NCBI GenBank assembly: GCA_945870185.1
Contig: CAMBRK010000050.1
Span: forward strand, 1 to 32,764
Origin: Aureispira sp. CCB-QB1
GTDB lineage: Bacteria; Bacteroidota; Bacteroidia; Chitinophagales; Saprospiraceae
Reading direction: 5' to 3'
DNA length: 32,764 bases
A program made the translations under genes and the position numbers. The notes under the pieces were generated by a model. That model saw nothing but the letters and a program-made list of their open reading frames with translations, did no database searches and was not told the origin of the DNA. Shown here one piece after another: positions 15,449 through 24,012 of the stretch (the first letter of the stretch is position 1; each line of letters begins with the position of its first letter).

Positions 15449-16942
15449 ATGTTAAGACAAAGCCTAAGTCAAAAAATGTTGCAAAAGCTATCTCCACAAC
15501 AGATACAGCTTATGAAGTTATTGCAAATACCCACTGCAAGTTTGGAAGAAAGAATTCAAGAAGAACTGGAGTCAAATCCTGCTCTTGACGAGGGTGATGA
15601 CTATGATGATGTCTTTGATTTAGATGGATTTAACGATTCTCAAGAAAAGGAGTCGGAAAGTGATAAAAATGAACCGGAGTTTGAGTTTGACGACTATTTG
15701 AATGAATATTTGGATGATGATCCATCCAATTACAAAATGAAAGGAGAAGATTTTATCAACGAAGAAGAAAGAAGTATGCCTATCCCAGTGGAAAATACAT
15801 TTCACGAAAGTCTGGAAAGACAAATGGGCATGCTTGATCTCAATGAAAAAGAAGAAATCATAGTAAGTCAGATCATAGGTTCTATAGATGAAGATGGGTA
15901 TCTTCGACGCGAACCCAACTCTATTGTTGACGATTTGTTATTTGCACATAATATTGAGACAGATGTCAAGGAAGTCAATAATTTTGTAAAGATTGTCCAA
16001 AAGTTTGAGCCAGCAGGAATAGGTGCTAGAACACTTCAAGAATGTTTAATATTACAATTGGAAGATAAGATTGAAAAGGATTTAAGACAACATGTAGAGG
16101 AAAGGAAAATAGCATTAAAAATTCTTAAAGATTTTTTTGAAGAGTTTACCAAGAAGCACTACATACGGATGAAAAAACTCCTTAATCTTTCTGATTCGGA
16201 ACTTAAGGAAGCTATTGATGAGATACTCAAGTTGAATCCCAAACCCGCTAGTACGGTTGAAGGTAATAGTATGAGTCATAACTACATTATACCTGATTTT
16301 ATTATCTATAACAGAGATGGAGATTTAGACTTACAACTGAATAGCAAAAATGCGCCTGATCTTCGTATCAATGACCAATATATGGATATGCTAAAAGGAT
16401 ACAGAGAGACAATAACAGGTAGAAGAGCCACAAGGACAGAAAAAGAGGCTGTACTTTTCATCAAGCAAAAAATTGATTCTGCCAAGTGGTTTATAGATGC
16501 GATCAAACAAAGACAAGATACCTTATACAGAACTATGTATGCTATCATGCAGTATCAGTATGAATATTTTTCAACTGGTGATGATAGAAGAATTAAACCA
16601 ATGATACTTAAAGACTTAGCCGAAGTTACGGGTCTTGATATTTCTACAGTAAGTCGTGTGGCTAACAGTAAATTTGTACAAACGGAATTTGGTACAAAAA
16701 AACTAAAAGACTTCTTTTCTGAATCCATGCAAGCTCAGGACGGTAGCGAAGTTTCAACACTAGAAGTCAAAACTATTCTCCATGACGAAGTAGGACGAGA
16801 AGATAAAACAAAACCTCTTTCTGATGAGCGTCTGATGGAAATCCTTTCTGAGAGAGGTTACAATATTGCTAGAAGGACCATAGCCAAATATAGAGAACAG
16901 CTCAATATTCCTGTGGCCAGACTTCGTAAAGAACTGAGATAG
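15449..16942 (+). CDS. rpoN: RNA polymerase sigma-54 factor
   Basis: 497 residues. Region I (activator interaction) is the Gln/Leu-rich start 'LRQSLSQKMLQKLSPQQIQ' (2-20), followed by 'RIQEELESNPAL'. Region II is strongly acidic (~49-110). The core-binding domain spans ~120-300, with 'GIGARTLQECLILQL' as the family signature. The helix-turn-helix is 'LKDLAEVTGLDISTVSRVA' (~390-408), then 'FGTKKLKDFF'. The RpoN box 'ARRTIAKYRE' is at 474-483. It recognises -24/-12 promoters and needs AAA+ enhancer-binding proteins, none of which is in this window. No accessory rpoN-cluster genes (hpf, ptsN) follow. Confidence 0.97.
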   Translation: MLRQSLSQKMLQKLSPQQIQLMKLLQIPTASLEERIQEELESNPALDEGDDYDDVFDLDGFNDSQEKESESDKNEPEFEFDDYLNEYLDDDPSNYKMKGEDFINEEERSMPIPVENTFHESLERQMGMLDLNEKEEIIVSQIIGSIDEDGYLRREPNSIVDDLLFAHNIETDVKEVNNFVKIVQKFEPAGIGARTLQECLILQLEDKIEKDLRQHVEERKIALKILKDFFEEFTKKHYIRMKKLLNLSDSELKEAIDEILKLNPKPASTVEGNSMSHNYIIPDFIIYNRDGDLDLQLNSKNAPDLRINDQYMDMLKGYRETITGRRATRTEKEAVLFIKQKIDSAKWFIDAIKQRQDTLYRTMYAIMQYQYEYFSTGDDRRIKPMILKDLAEVTGLDISTVSRVANSKFVQTEFGTKKLKDFFSESMQAQDGSEVSTLEVKTILHDEVGREDKTKPLSDERLMEILSERGYNIARRTIAKYREQLNIPVARLRKELR

Positions 16943-17003
16943 TAAATATGTTAGAGGAGTAAATTGGCAAATAATAAATTACCATAAATAAGTAACCATT
17001 GAA

Positions 17004-17246
17004 ATGTCAGCCTATTATCAAAAAAACAAGGAGAAGATTCTTGCTAGGTTAAAGGAAAAATATGCAACTGACCTCGAATTTAGAGAGAAAGTTAAAAAAG
17101 CATATAGCAGTAGATATAAAGAAGATAAAATATATCAAGAAGTAACGCGCCTGCGGGCAAAGGAAAAATACCATACTGACGAAAACTATAGAAACAATAC
17201 AAAGACAAGAGCAAGGGCAAGAGCAAGAAGGTCAAAAGGAATATGA
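17004..17246 (+). CDS. Small basic protein with 18-residue tandem repeats
   Basis: 80 residues, rich in Lys/Arg, with no signal or membrane segment. Tyr20, Tyr38 and Tyr56 begin three units spaced exactly 18 residues apart. Each unit has Asp at +3 (D23, D41, D59) and an aromatic at +6 (F26, Y44, Y62) and is preceded by Lys or Arg. A shorter first unit starts at Tyr5. The C-terminus is almost purely basic (alternating Arg-Ala, 'TRARARARRSKGI'). The charge suggests nucleic-acid binding. Similar Lys/Tyr repeats occur, as I recall, in phage-type and uncharacterised proteins. It lies 61 nt after rpoN and 119 nt before rpsU. I do not recognise a named family. Codon structure and the repeat make it a likely real gene. 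Confidence 0.6.
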   Translation: MSAYYQKNKEKILARLKEKYATDLEFREKVKKAYSSRYKEDKIYQEVTRLRAKEKYHTDENYRNNTKTRARARARRSKGI

Positions 17247-17319
17247 TTTATCGATTGTAAATGTTCATTTTTTTTTGAAAAAAGTTATACTTTATTTTTT
17301 TATTTATGATAAATTGGAC

Positions 17320-17327
17320 TACCTTTG
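17320..17327 (+). promoter_or_regulatory. -7 box (TACCTTTG) of rpsU
   Basis: An exact TAnnTTTG, 38 nt upstream of the rpsU ATG, downstream of an A/T-rich stretch. The leader lacks a Shine-Dalgarno-like GGAGG close to the start codon. Confidence 0.55.
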
Positions 17328-17365
17328 CATTCTTTTTACAAAACAGGTTAAAATAAAATATTTTT

Positions 17366-17560
17366 ATGCTTATAATTAATATCAAAGACGACGAATCAAT
17401 TGACAGAGCACTGAAGAGATACAAAAGAAAATTTCAGTCAGTTGGTTTAGTTAAAGAACTTAGAAACAGAAAGCACTTCGTAAAGCCATCAGTAGTTAGA
17501 AGAAATGAAATTATTTCTGCTTCTTACAGACTAGAAAAATTCGGCAGCCAACACGATTAA
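17366..17560 (+). CDS. rpsU: 30S ribosomal protein bS21
   Basis: 64 residues, typical of Bacteroidota bS21. The sequence has the family's 'DESIDRALKRYKRKF' N-terminal helix, 'VKELRNRKHFVKPSV' in the middle and a short basic tail. bS21 sits on the 30S platform near the anti-Shine-Dalgarno end of 16S rRNA. In Flavobacterium the bS21-bS18-bS6 neighbourhood is known to hide that sequence, which explains the lack of Shine-Dalgarno use in the phylum. It has its own promoter and a strong intrinsic terminator, so it is monocistronic. Confidence 0.96.
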   Translation: MLIINIKDDESIDRALKRYKRKFQSVGLVKELRNRKHFVKPSVVRRNEIISASYRLEKFGSQHD

Positions 17561-17585
17561 ATAGTTTTAATGTACATCATATTAA

Positions 17586-17619
17586 GGGCAACTCGAAAGA
17601 GTGAGCCCTTTTTGTTTTT
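17586..17619 (+). terminator. Intrinsic terminator of rpsU
   Basis: GGGC-a-ACTC, a GAAA tetraloop, then GAGT-ga-GCCC, followed by TTTTTGTTTTT. It is 26 nt after the rpsU stop. Confidence 0.9.
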
Positions 17620-17648
17620 ATGGTTTTATAATATTTTGATTTTCTTTT

Positions 17649-17823
17649 AACCTGGATTATGCATTAGAAAATCTATTACGAAGCTAACTTGCTCCAAATC
17701 AGCATCCGCCGCGGCGGACTACTTATCTTCTGTAACCATAGCGGTGCTATGCTTTTCGAATCAAAGTTGCTGATTTATTACAATTTAACATCTCACTACG
17801 ATTTCTAATACATAAACCAGGTT
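17649..17823. repeat. 175-bp nested palindromic element (MITE-like)
   Basis: Two 56-nt arms (17649-17704 and 17768-17823) are inverted copies, 41 of 56 positions identical. The ends are AACCTGG / CCAGGTT with further matches over ~22 nt, and the inner ends are a perfect AAATCAGCA / TGCTGATTT. The 63-nt centre contains a perfect 14-bp GC-rich palindrome, TCCGCCGCGGCGGA (17705-17718), and a hairpin CATAGC-ggt-GCTATG (17737-17751). There is no ORF inside. It fills the gap between the rpsU terminator and the end of the convergent T9SS gene. It could be a non-autonomous mobile element, a REP-like unit or a structured RNA. I see no clear target-site duplication. Confidence 0.7.
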
Positions 17824-17833
17824 TAAATTAGAG

Positions 17834-20641
17834 CTATTCAAGTTTTAAGATTTTGAAAGCGAATGGCATATTATCTTTAAAAAAATGCAGGATGTACATA
17901 CCATCTTGATAATGGGTTAGATTTAGTTCTCTGTAATGAGCACTGAAGTTTGCCAATCTGTTACCATTAATATCAGTTAAGTATCCATAATCAAATTGGA
18001 ATTCTGATTTTATATGAATAATATTTTGAGTCGGATTTGGGTAAAGTAAAACATCATTACTTGAAATTTCTATATTTGCATTTCCTTTTTCTACCTTAAC
18101 TAAAACTTCTTTTGTATCAGATTCACAATAAACCAGATCAGATTCTACTACCCAATCATAGAAATAGAGATATACTGATACTCCAAAGGACGATGAGAGT
18201 ATGTTACAAACACCATCGATAGTATATGGATAAGTAATATTGCCAGAAGTTCGTACAAATCTTGGTGACCTATATCCCAAGTATTGAAGATTTATATCTT
18301 CGTCAGTACCTATGGTATAATTTCCAGGAGGTAATGCAGCATCCAGGACAATGGTATTTATACCTATGTTGCAAAACACATTGGCTATAAATACATCTTC
18401 TGATAAATCATTTTTAATAAAAATGCTTCTGACTCCCGCAATATCAGTACTTATTTTGAATGATTTTAGTATTATAGGTTGGCTTATTTCTAAAAATAAG
18501 ACTCCGGATGCTGTATTGGTGTGATAGAAATTGGTAGTTGGGAATGATTTTAACCCGATACTATTGGACTTAGAATCTACAAGTTTTATGATTTTTGCCC
18601 AATAGGTTGTACTAGTATCCAAGGGTTCAGTAATCAAAGTATCTCCTTTAAATATGGGAATTTGTAAACCAGAAGTTTCAAACCAGAAAGTTTCTTTATC
18701 ATTGGATGTGAGTGTAGCGATTTTGTATTGAGCAATAGTATCTCCCTTGGTGATGACGGTGATTGGGTCATACATCTCTACAAAAATACTGTCTTCCAAT
18801 ACATTTTGGCAAAAGTCTGAAGCTTTCAATACGACCCAGCCTGTTTTATTTGCTGTAAATGTGGACAAAATACTATTATCTTGCCATAAAAATTCAGCTG
18901 CTCTTTTGGGCACTATTTCGTAGCTTTGGCCATGGCATATTGCAATTTTGCCTTTTTCTTCTATCAGGTCAGTACCAGGAGCAAAACAACCCGAAACTAC
19001 ATTTATAGGCTTACTTATGATCACACATCCTTGACTATCTGTCATGGAGACATGGAATAGGCCTTTATTTACAGGAATACTTGCAGTGCTTAAACCATTA
19101 TTCCATAGATATGTGTTGTATCCCTCTGGAGCAGTCACCATTAAGACTTCATTTTTATAAATAACAGGATCTTCATAAATGACCATCTGCTTTGAAATAC
19201 ACTTTCCTTCTTGAGCGAGATATGTTGAATTGTATTCTAGATCAAAATATTTATCTATTGCTCCTGATGGCCATCTTATGATCAAACTATCTACTTTAGT
19301 TTCGGATCCAAGTCCGATTATCTGAGTAAGGCTATTGAAGATACCATAGCTCTCGCCTCCTTTTATATATTTCACTTGCGTTTTTTCTTTAGAATACACA
19401 GTAAGATGAGCACCTATTGAAGATTTATTCGACTTCGAGCCGGATAAATTTAATTTTACGTAATTATTATCATTTCCATTATTCAGCCAGACCTGATCAT
19501 CTACATTTCCTACCTCATTAATAGGATTTCCAAGATGTGCAAATATATCAGTAAATCCATCATCATTATAGTCTCCAACAGAAAAAGATCTGACTTGTGC
19601 TGGACCTATGATGTTTTTAATAATAGTAAAATTCATATTTCCGGTGTTGTGCAATAAAATAGCTCCTTCCACACCTGCCAAGAGTATATCCAACCATCCA
19701 TCATTATCAAAATCAATAGATACAGCCTGAAAACTAAATGAAGAAAGCGGTGCAGGTAGTTTTTTTACTACAAAAGTTTTATTATTGTTGTTTTCCATGA
19801 GTTCGTGCGGGCTATAATGATTGATAACCATAGCATCTTGATCGCCATCATTATCATAATCTCCTATTACTGTCACCCAAGATTGCGCTCCACTATTTAG
19901 ATTAAATTCGGCGCCTTTTTCATCGAATGTACTATTTCCATTATTGATATAAACACGGTTTATTCTTCGGCTGTCTTTAGGGTCTTCTACACCTGCTCTG
20001 CATTTAGACAAAATAAGATCTGGTAGAAAATCTCCGTTAATGTCTACCCATTCAGAGCCGTAGTTGCCGCTACCATCGGTTATATCATTGTGCATAAAGT
20101 TGATCACGGGAGTCTCTTTGATATTGCCTGTTTTATCATTGATGTAAATTTTATTAGGGCCATCATCATCACAAACAAAATAGTCCAACCAACCATCATT
20201 ATTGATATCGACTGTATTGGAGCCTTGGGCGTAAATATTGGTAAAAATTGACTTTCGCTGCGGTGCCCCTGAACTGATTTCGATTATACTTCCTTGGTTA
20301 TACTCTCCTGCGGTAATAAATTCCATATTTCCGTCATTATCTAAATCACCTGCCGTGAGGGTCCATTCGCGCAGTGGTGTTGTTTTGATATTATCTTTGG
20401 GAAATAGGTCAAAATTTTTACCAGAACTGATCATAGTTTTTAGTGTATTGCCTCTATCCATGATGATGATGTCATCTATGAGATCTCCGTTGATATCTGT
20501 AGATGCGCCTGGCATTACACTTCGTGATGGAAAGTTTGATTTGTAGGTTTTGGTTTTATTTGTAAAACTTATTTGAGTATTTATATCATGAACCCAAAGC
20601 AATATTATACAAACAAAGTAAACAGAATATATTTGTTTCAT
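17834..20641 (-). CDS. Secreted FG-GAP/VCBS repeat protein with ASPIC/UnbV and T9SS domains
   Basis: 935 residues. A signal peptide occupies ~1-22. Residues ~40-385 form a beta-propeller of FG-GAP repeats with at least seven calcium-loop motifs of the DxDxDG kind ('DINNDGWLDYF', 'DYDNDGDQDAM', 'DFDNDGWLDIL', 'DYNDDGFTDIF'). An ASPIC/UnbV domain follows (~390-478: 'GAHLTVYSKEKTQ', 'GLGSETKVDSLIIRWPSG'), then Ig-like or adhesin-like modules. The last ~72 residues are a T9SS sorting domain ('LLYPNPTQNIIHI', 'DINGNRLANF', 'DGMYILHF'). Such proteins are exported and attached outside the cell; binding to glycans or host surfaces is proposed but not proven. It is transcribed alone. Confidence 0.9.
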   Translation of the reverse strand: MKQIYSVYFVCIILLWVHDINTQISFTNKTKTYKSNFPSRSVMPGASTDINGDLIDDIIIMDRGNTLKTMISSGKNFDLFPKDNIKTTPLREWTLTAGDLDNDGNMEFITAGEYNQGSIIEISSGAPQRKSIFTNIYAQGSNTVDINNDGWLDYFVCDDDGPNKIYINDKTGNIKETPVINFMHNDITDGSGNYGSEWVDINGDFLPDLILSKCRAGVEDPKDSRRINRVYINNGNSTFDEKGAEFNLNSGAQSWVTVIGDYDNDGDQDAMVINHYSPHELMENNNNKTFVVKKLPAPLSSFSFQAVSIDFDNDGWLDILLAGVEGAILLHNTGNMNFTIIKNIIGPAQVRSFSVGDYNDDGFTDIFAHLGNPINEVGNVDDQVWLNNGNDNNYVKLNLSGSKSNKSSIGAHLTVYSKEKTQVKYIKGGESYGIFNSLTQIIGLGSETKVDSLIIRWPSGAIDKYFDLEYNSTYLAQEGKCISKQMVIYEDPVIYKNEVLMVTAPEGYNTYLWNNGLSTASIPVNKGLFHVSMTDSQGCVIISKPINVVSGCFAPGTDLIEEKGKIAICHGQSYEIVPKRAAEFLWQDNSILSTFTANKTGWVVLKASDFCQNVLEDSIFVEMYDPITVITKGDTIAQYKIATLTSNDKETFWFETSGLQIPIFKGDTLITEPLDTSTTYWAKIIKLVDSKSNSIGLKSFPTTNFYHTNTASGVLFLEISQPIILKSFKISTDIAGVRSIFIKNDLSEDVFIANVFCNIGINTIVLDAALPPGNYTIGTDEDINLQYLGYRSPRFVRTSGNITYPYTIDGVCNILSSSFGVSVYLYFYDWVVESDLVYCESDTKEVLVKVEKGNANIEISSNDVLLYPNPTQNIIHIKSEFQFDYGYLTDINGNRLANFSAHYRELNLTHYQDGMYILHFFKDNMPFAFKILKLE

Positions 20642-20663
20642 ATGTAAAATTCTGATTTAACGA

Positions 20664-20671
20664 CAAATATA
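20664..20671 (-). promoter_or_regulatory. -7 box (TATATTTG) of the FG-GAP T9SS gene
   Basis: An exact TAnnTTTG on the minus strand, 22 nt upstream of the ATG. Confidence 0.45.
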
Positions 20672-20841
20672 CATCACATAATTAAATTTGTTTAAATTAT
20701 TTTTGATTTAATTTTACTATACAGGGGCAACGCACAATTAAGCCGATTAGGTTAGATAAAAAAAGCCTTTAAAAACTAATAGTCAAATGAATAAGGATCA
20801 TTTAATGGCTCACTCCAAAGTCGAACAAAATTATATTTTTG

Positions 20842-21423
20842 TTAGTGCATTCGATCACCTCTCAATGATCTTTTTTTCATAATATTGGATTCAAATTCTA
20901 GCATTTCTTGCCATCTAGTTTTTACTTTTTCTTCAGGTGCATAAAGCTTCGCCAAATCAAGAAATGTTCGGTAATGACCTGCCTCTGAGACCATAAATTC
21001 ATGATAAAATTCTTTCAATTTGTCATCTTCGATGTGGAGAGATAAGAGCCTGAATCTTTCACAGCTTCTAGCTTCTATCATGGCCGAAATAAGTAATCTG
21101 TCAGTGAGTCTATCTTCTTCGTTGCCACCTTTTCGTTGAAATTTCAACAATTCCGTGACATAATCATCTGACCTATTGGGACCAAACTCAAATCCTCTTG
21201 CCTTGAGTTCTTTGAGGACTTTTCTAAAATGCCCCCATTCTTCTGCAACAATAGGAGTTACTTCCTCAAGAATTTCTTTTTTGTGAGGATACTTGACAAT
21301 CAGTGATATACAAGTCGATGCAGCTTTTTGCTCACAGTAAGCATGGTCTATAAGGATTTCATCAATTGTTTTTTCGGCTATATTTACCCAAAGTGGATCA
21401 GTAGCAAGTTTTAACCCCAACAT
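20842..21423 (-). CDS. miaE: tRNA-(2-methylthio-N6-isopentenyladenosine-37) hydroxylase
   Basis: 193 residues, the MiaE length. It is a ferritin-like four-helix-bundle diiron monooxygenase that hydroxylates the isopentenyl side chain of A37 in tRNAs reading UNN codons. Iron-ligand motifs are visible: 'EILIDHAYCEQKAA' in the first helix, 'EEWGHF' (ExxH), 'EARSCERF' and 'SEAGHYRTF' (ExxH). The substrate modification is made by MiaA and MiaB, which are not in this window. The gene starts 4 nt after the unknown secreted-protein gene on the same strand, so the two are likely co-transcribed, although their roles look unrelated. Confidence 0.93.
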   Translation of the reverse strand: MLGLKLATDPLWVNIAEKTIDEILIDHAYCEQKAASTCISLIVKYPHKKEILEEVTPIVAEEWGHFRKVLKELKARGFEFGPNRSDDYVTELLKFQRKGGNEEDRLTDRLLISAMIEARSCERFRLLSLHIEDDKLKEFYHEFMVSEAGHYRTFLDLAKLYAPEEKVKTRWQEMLEFESNIMKKRSLRGDRMH

Positions 21424-21427
21424 ATGT

Positions 21428-22519
21428 TTATTTTATGGATTTTATACATTTTAATTGTGACATAAGTGCATCTACATCATAAATATCATAAGTCTCATAT
21501 CCTGAAGACCACATCATGGATATAGTGTTGAGTGGCACATTAGTCATTATATTGAGAATATCTTGCGAAACAGGATATAGAATATGATATAACGTGTGGC
21601 CTGTATAATTTTCAAATTGAGCTGGTGAACTATCCAAGGCATACAGTACTTCTTTTTTACCTGTAATAAAATCTATGTTCAGCATACTTTCTTTTGCAAC
21701 ATAACCGTAGCTTTTTGAAGCATCTTTAGAAATTAGTTTTATCGATAATTTTAAAAAATAATCTTTTTCTATTTTTAAAAAACTTGCTTGAGCCTGCATC
21801 AATTCTTTTTCTTTAAAATATGATTTTAGCTTTGTAGGGGTAAAGGTGAAAATAGGTGTAGCCCCAATTTCCAAAATTCTTTTTTTGAGTTTTATTTCAT
21901 CTCTTAAAATGGCGCAATCAGATAATGTTTCCATATTATTTGTAATATTTTGTTCCTTATCTTTTATTATTTTATTGACATCTATTTCCAATTTAATATT
22001 AAAATAGTTGGATAATAGGTTAATATTTTTTTCTTGATCTTTTACCCTTTGTAAAGGTAAATTTCTAATTTCAAGTATTTTTTCAAAAGAATTTTGATAT
22101 TTTTTGGTGGCTTTATTTTTCTCTTTAATTTGTTCTTTAATAATGTTATTAGTTTCTTTGATCAAAATTTTATCTTTTGATACTTTTGCTTTTGATAAAG
22201 TAATTTCATTTTGGGATATTGATAATTCTATAAAATCAATAGCAGCAAAACTCTCAATCTCTGACTTTTGGGCAGCTTTCATCAATGTAGAGTAACTTGA
22301 TAAAATAAAGTCAGATGTACCAAGCTTAAAGAGTTGCTCTTTAGGATTTTGAGCATCTATTAATTGTGGTAAGGTATCTTGAATAATATTTTTTATCCAT
22401 GTTCCATCAAATTGTTGTTTAATATTTTGCCCTGAAAGTGTTATTGAAACTCTCTGTGTAAACGCAAAATTTGATTTAATGAGAATAATAGATACAACAA
22501 ATAAAATATATTTAAGCAT
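21428..22519 (-). CDS. Unknown secreted protein upstream of miaE
   Basis: 363 residues. It has a signal peptide, MLKYILFVVSIILIKSNFAF, with likely cleavage near residue 21. The middle (about 75-170) is rich in Lys, Glu and Ile and looks like long helices or a coiled coil. The C-terminal half (about 210-350) looks like mixed alpha/beta structure. I recognise no family and no metal or catalytic motif; cysteines are few. There is no T9SS domain and no lipobox, so a periplasmic location is likely. It is first in a two-gene unit with miaE (4-nt gap) behind an exact -7 box 20 nt upstream. Confidence 0.75.
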   Translation of the reverse strand: MLKYILFVVSIILIKSNFAFTQRVSITLSGQNIKQQFDGTWIKNIIQDTLPQLIDAQNPKEQLFKLGTSDFILSSYSTLMKAAQKSEIESFAAIDFIELSISQNEITLSKAKVSKDKILIKETNNIIKEQIKEKNKATKKYQNSFEKILEIRNLPLQRVKDQEKNINLLSNYFNIKLEIDVNKIIKDKEQNITNNMETLSDCAILRDEIKLKKRILEIGATPIFTFTPTKLKSYFKEKELMQAQASFLKIEKDYFLKLSIKLISKDASKSYGYVAKESMLNIDFITGKKEVLYALDSSPAQFENYTGHTLYHILYPVSQDILNIMTNVPLNTISMMWSSGYETYDIYDVDALMSQLKCIKSIK

Positions 22520-22538
22520 AAATATTTATCAATTAGTG

Positions 22539-22546
22539 CAAAGGTA
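22539..22546 (-). promoter_or_regulatory. -7 box (TACCTTTG) of the secreted protein-miaE unit
   Basis: An exact TAnnTTTG on the minus strand, 19 nt upstream of the ATG at 22519. Confidence 0.5.
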
Positions 22547-22715
22547 AATGAAAATACCAAATAAAACAAAACATTAAAATTTCTTATGAGTATCCATTCT
22601 ACTGGCAAAAAAGGATCGTTTTATCTAACAATTTTATATTTTAATCGAAAACGAGTTAATAGTTGAAACTTTACGGTATTCTTTGCTTGTTTAATCTATA
22701 TAAAATATTAAAATA

Positions 22716-23309
22716 ATGTCAGAATACGAAAAAAGTAATCTTGGAGATAGTGCAAGTTCAATCATTAAGAACCATATGATATGGTCTATGGGTGCTGGTT
22801 TTATTCCAGTCCCGATTGCAGATTTGTTTGCAGTGAGCGCCATACAGTTAGATATGATCAGACAATTGTGTAAGCTTTACGGTACTGATTTTAAACAAAC
22901 GGAAGGCAAAGCTATTATTTCATCTTTAACAGGTTCAGGCTTGGCTAGATTGGGTGCTAGGGCGATAAAATTCATACCGGGTGTAGGCTCTATTTTGGGT
23001 GGTGTTACTATGGCTGCTCTTTCAGGAGCTTCTACATATGCACTTGGAGAAGTTTTCAAAAAACATTTTGAGACAGGTGGGACTTTTCTAGATTTCGATA
23101 CTGATAGATTGAAGAAGTATTACAATGAAAAGTTTGAAAAAGGTAAAGAAGTGGCTGAGGAACTTCGCAAAAAACAAGAATCTACTGTGAAAGCAGCGGA
23201 TTTGTCTGAAAGCATGGAGAAATTAAGAGAACTGGGAGAAATGAAAGCTTCGGGTTTGTTAACCGATGAAGAATTTGAAGTGATGAAAAAGAAAATCATA
23301 AACAGCTAA
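22716..23309 (+). CDS. DUF697-domain protein with C-terminal SHOCT motif
   Basis: 197 residues. Residues ~18-150 are a DUF697-like region (the part that follows the GTPase domain in YcjF/Era-like proteins): 'MIWSMGAGFIPVPIADLFAVSAIQLDMIRQLC' (in parts), then 'GKAIISSLTGSGLARLGARAIKFIPGVGSILGG' (in parts) with two glycine-rich hydrophobic hairpins that probably insert in a membrane. Residues ~165-195 are a SHOCT motif ('EKLRELGEMKASGLLTDEEFEVMKKKI', in parts), an oligomerisation element. There is no GTPase domain in this protein or next to it. The family is known in Bacteroidota; its function is unknown. A Lys/Glu-rich linker joins the two parts. Confidence 0.85.
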   Translation: MSEYEKSNLGDSASSIIKNHMIWSMGAGFIPVPIADLFAVSAIQLDMIRQLCKLYGTDFKQTEGKAIISSLTGSGLARLGARAIKFIPGVGSILGGVTMAALSGASTYALGEVFKKHFETGGTFLDFDTDRLKKYYNEKFEKGKEVAEELRKKQESTVKAADLSESMEKLRELGEMKASGLLTDEEFEVMKKKIINS

Positions 23310-23409
23310 GTCTTTTAAAAACATGAAATTGTGTTGAGCAGTAATTTTTTAAATATATAAACATTTATCACTTTAGTCCGTTTAACATGATGAATCAGCA
23401 ATAATTCAT

Positions 23410-23937
23410 ATGATCAACAAACAGCACTTGTCTGTAATGAAGACAAATCTGGGAAATAGTATTTCTGAATTGTCATCTAATAGTCCTGTTTTATTGGTTT
23501 TCTTAAGACATTTTGGATGTATATTTTGTAAAGACTCCATGTACGAAATATCAAAAAGAAAAGCATTATTTACAAAGCAAGGAGTAAAAATTATCATGGT
23601 GCACATGGCTGATCATGTTACTGCAATTTCCTATTTTAAAAAGTTTAATATCCAGGACCTAGAGCATGTTTCGGATCCTGAATGTAAATTTTATCAGATT
23701 TTCGGACTGATTAAAGGTTCTTTTAGCCAACTTTTTGGATTAAAAACTTGGGTACGTGGTGTGGAAATAGCGGCAACTAGACAAATGCTTCCAGATACTA
23801 AAAGGATAGGGGATGGTCTTCAAATGCCAGGAATATTTTTAATTAAAGATGGGGAAATCATTGAAAGCTTTATCCATAATTCAGTAGCGGACAAACCGGA
23901 TTATGATAATTTCCTAGAAGTTTGTCATATTGGATAA
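23410..23937 (+). CDS. SelL-related peroxiredoxin-like thiol protein
   Basis: 175 residues with a thioredoxin fold of the AhpC/TSA-2 (PXL2/SelL-related) group. The redox motif is C37-x-x-C40 in 'RHFGCIFCKD'; SelL selenoproteins carry UxxU at this place. Other features are 'VFLRHFG', 'SDPECKFYQIFGL' (the family's 'DPxxxxYxxFGL') and 'MPGIFLIKDGEII' before the last strand. Expected role: peroxide or disulfide reduction in the cytoplasm. Met10 is a possible alternative start; the first ATG is kept because it gives the normal N-terminal strand. It is followed 75 nt later by two secreted-protein genes in the same direction. Confidence 0.82.
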   Translation: MINKQHLSVMKTNLGNSISELSSNSPVLLVFLRHFGCIFCKDSMYEISKRKALFTKQGVKIIMVHMADHVTAISYFKKFNIQDLEHVSDPECKFYQIFGLIKGSFSQLFGLKTWVRGVEIAATRQMLPDTKRIGDGLQMPGIFLIKDGEIIESFIHNSVADKPDYDNFLEVCHIG

Positions 23938-24012
23938 GACTAGGTAAGAAAAGTTTAACATTTTGGTGATAACAATTTATGAATATAGTTCGTTTGATTA
24001 TTAAATTTCATA

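Noticed and set aside
20238-20546. 102-codon plus-strand ORF inside the FG-GAP gene
   Set aside because: Antisense shadow of the repeated calcium-loop region.
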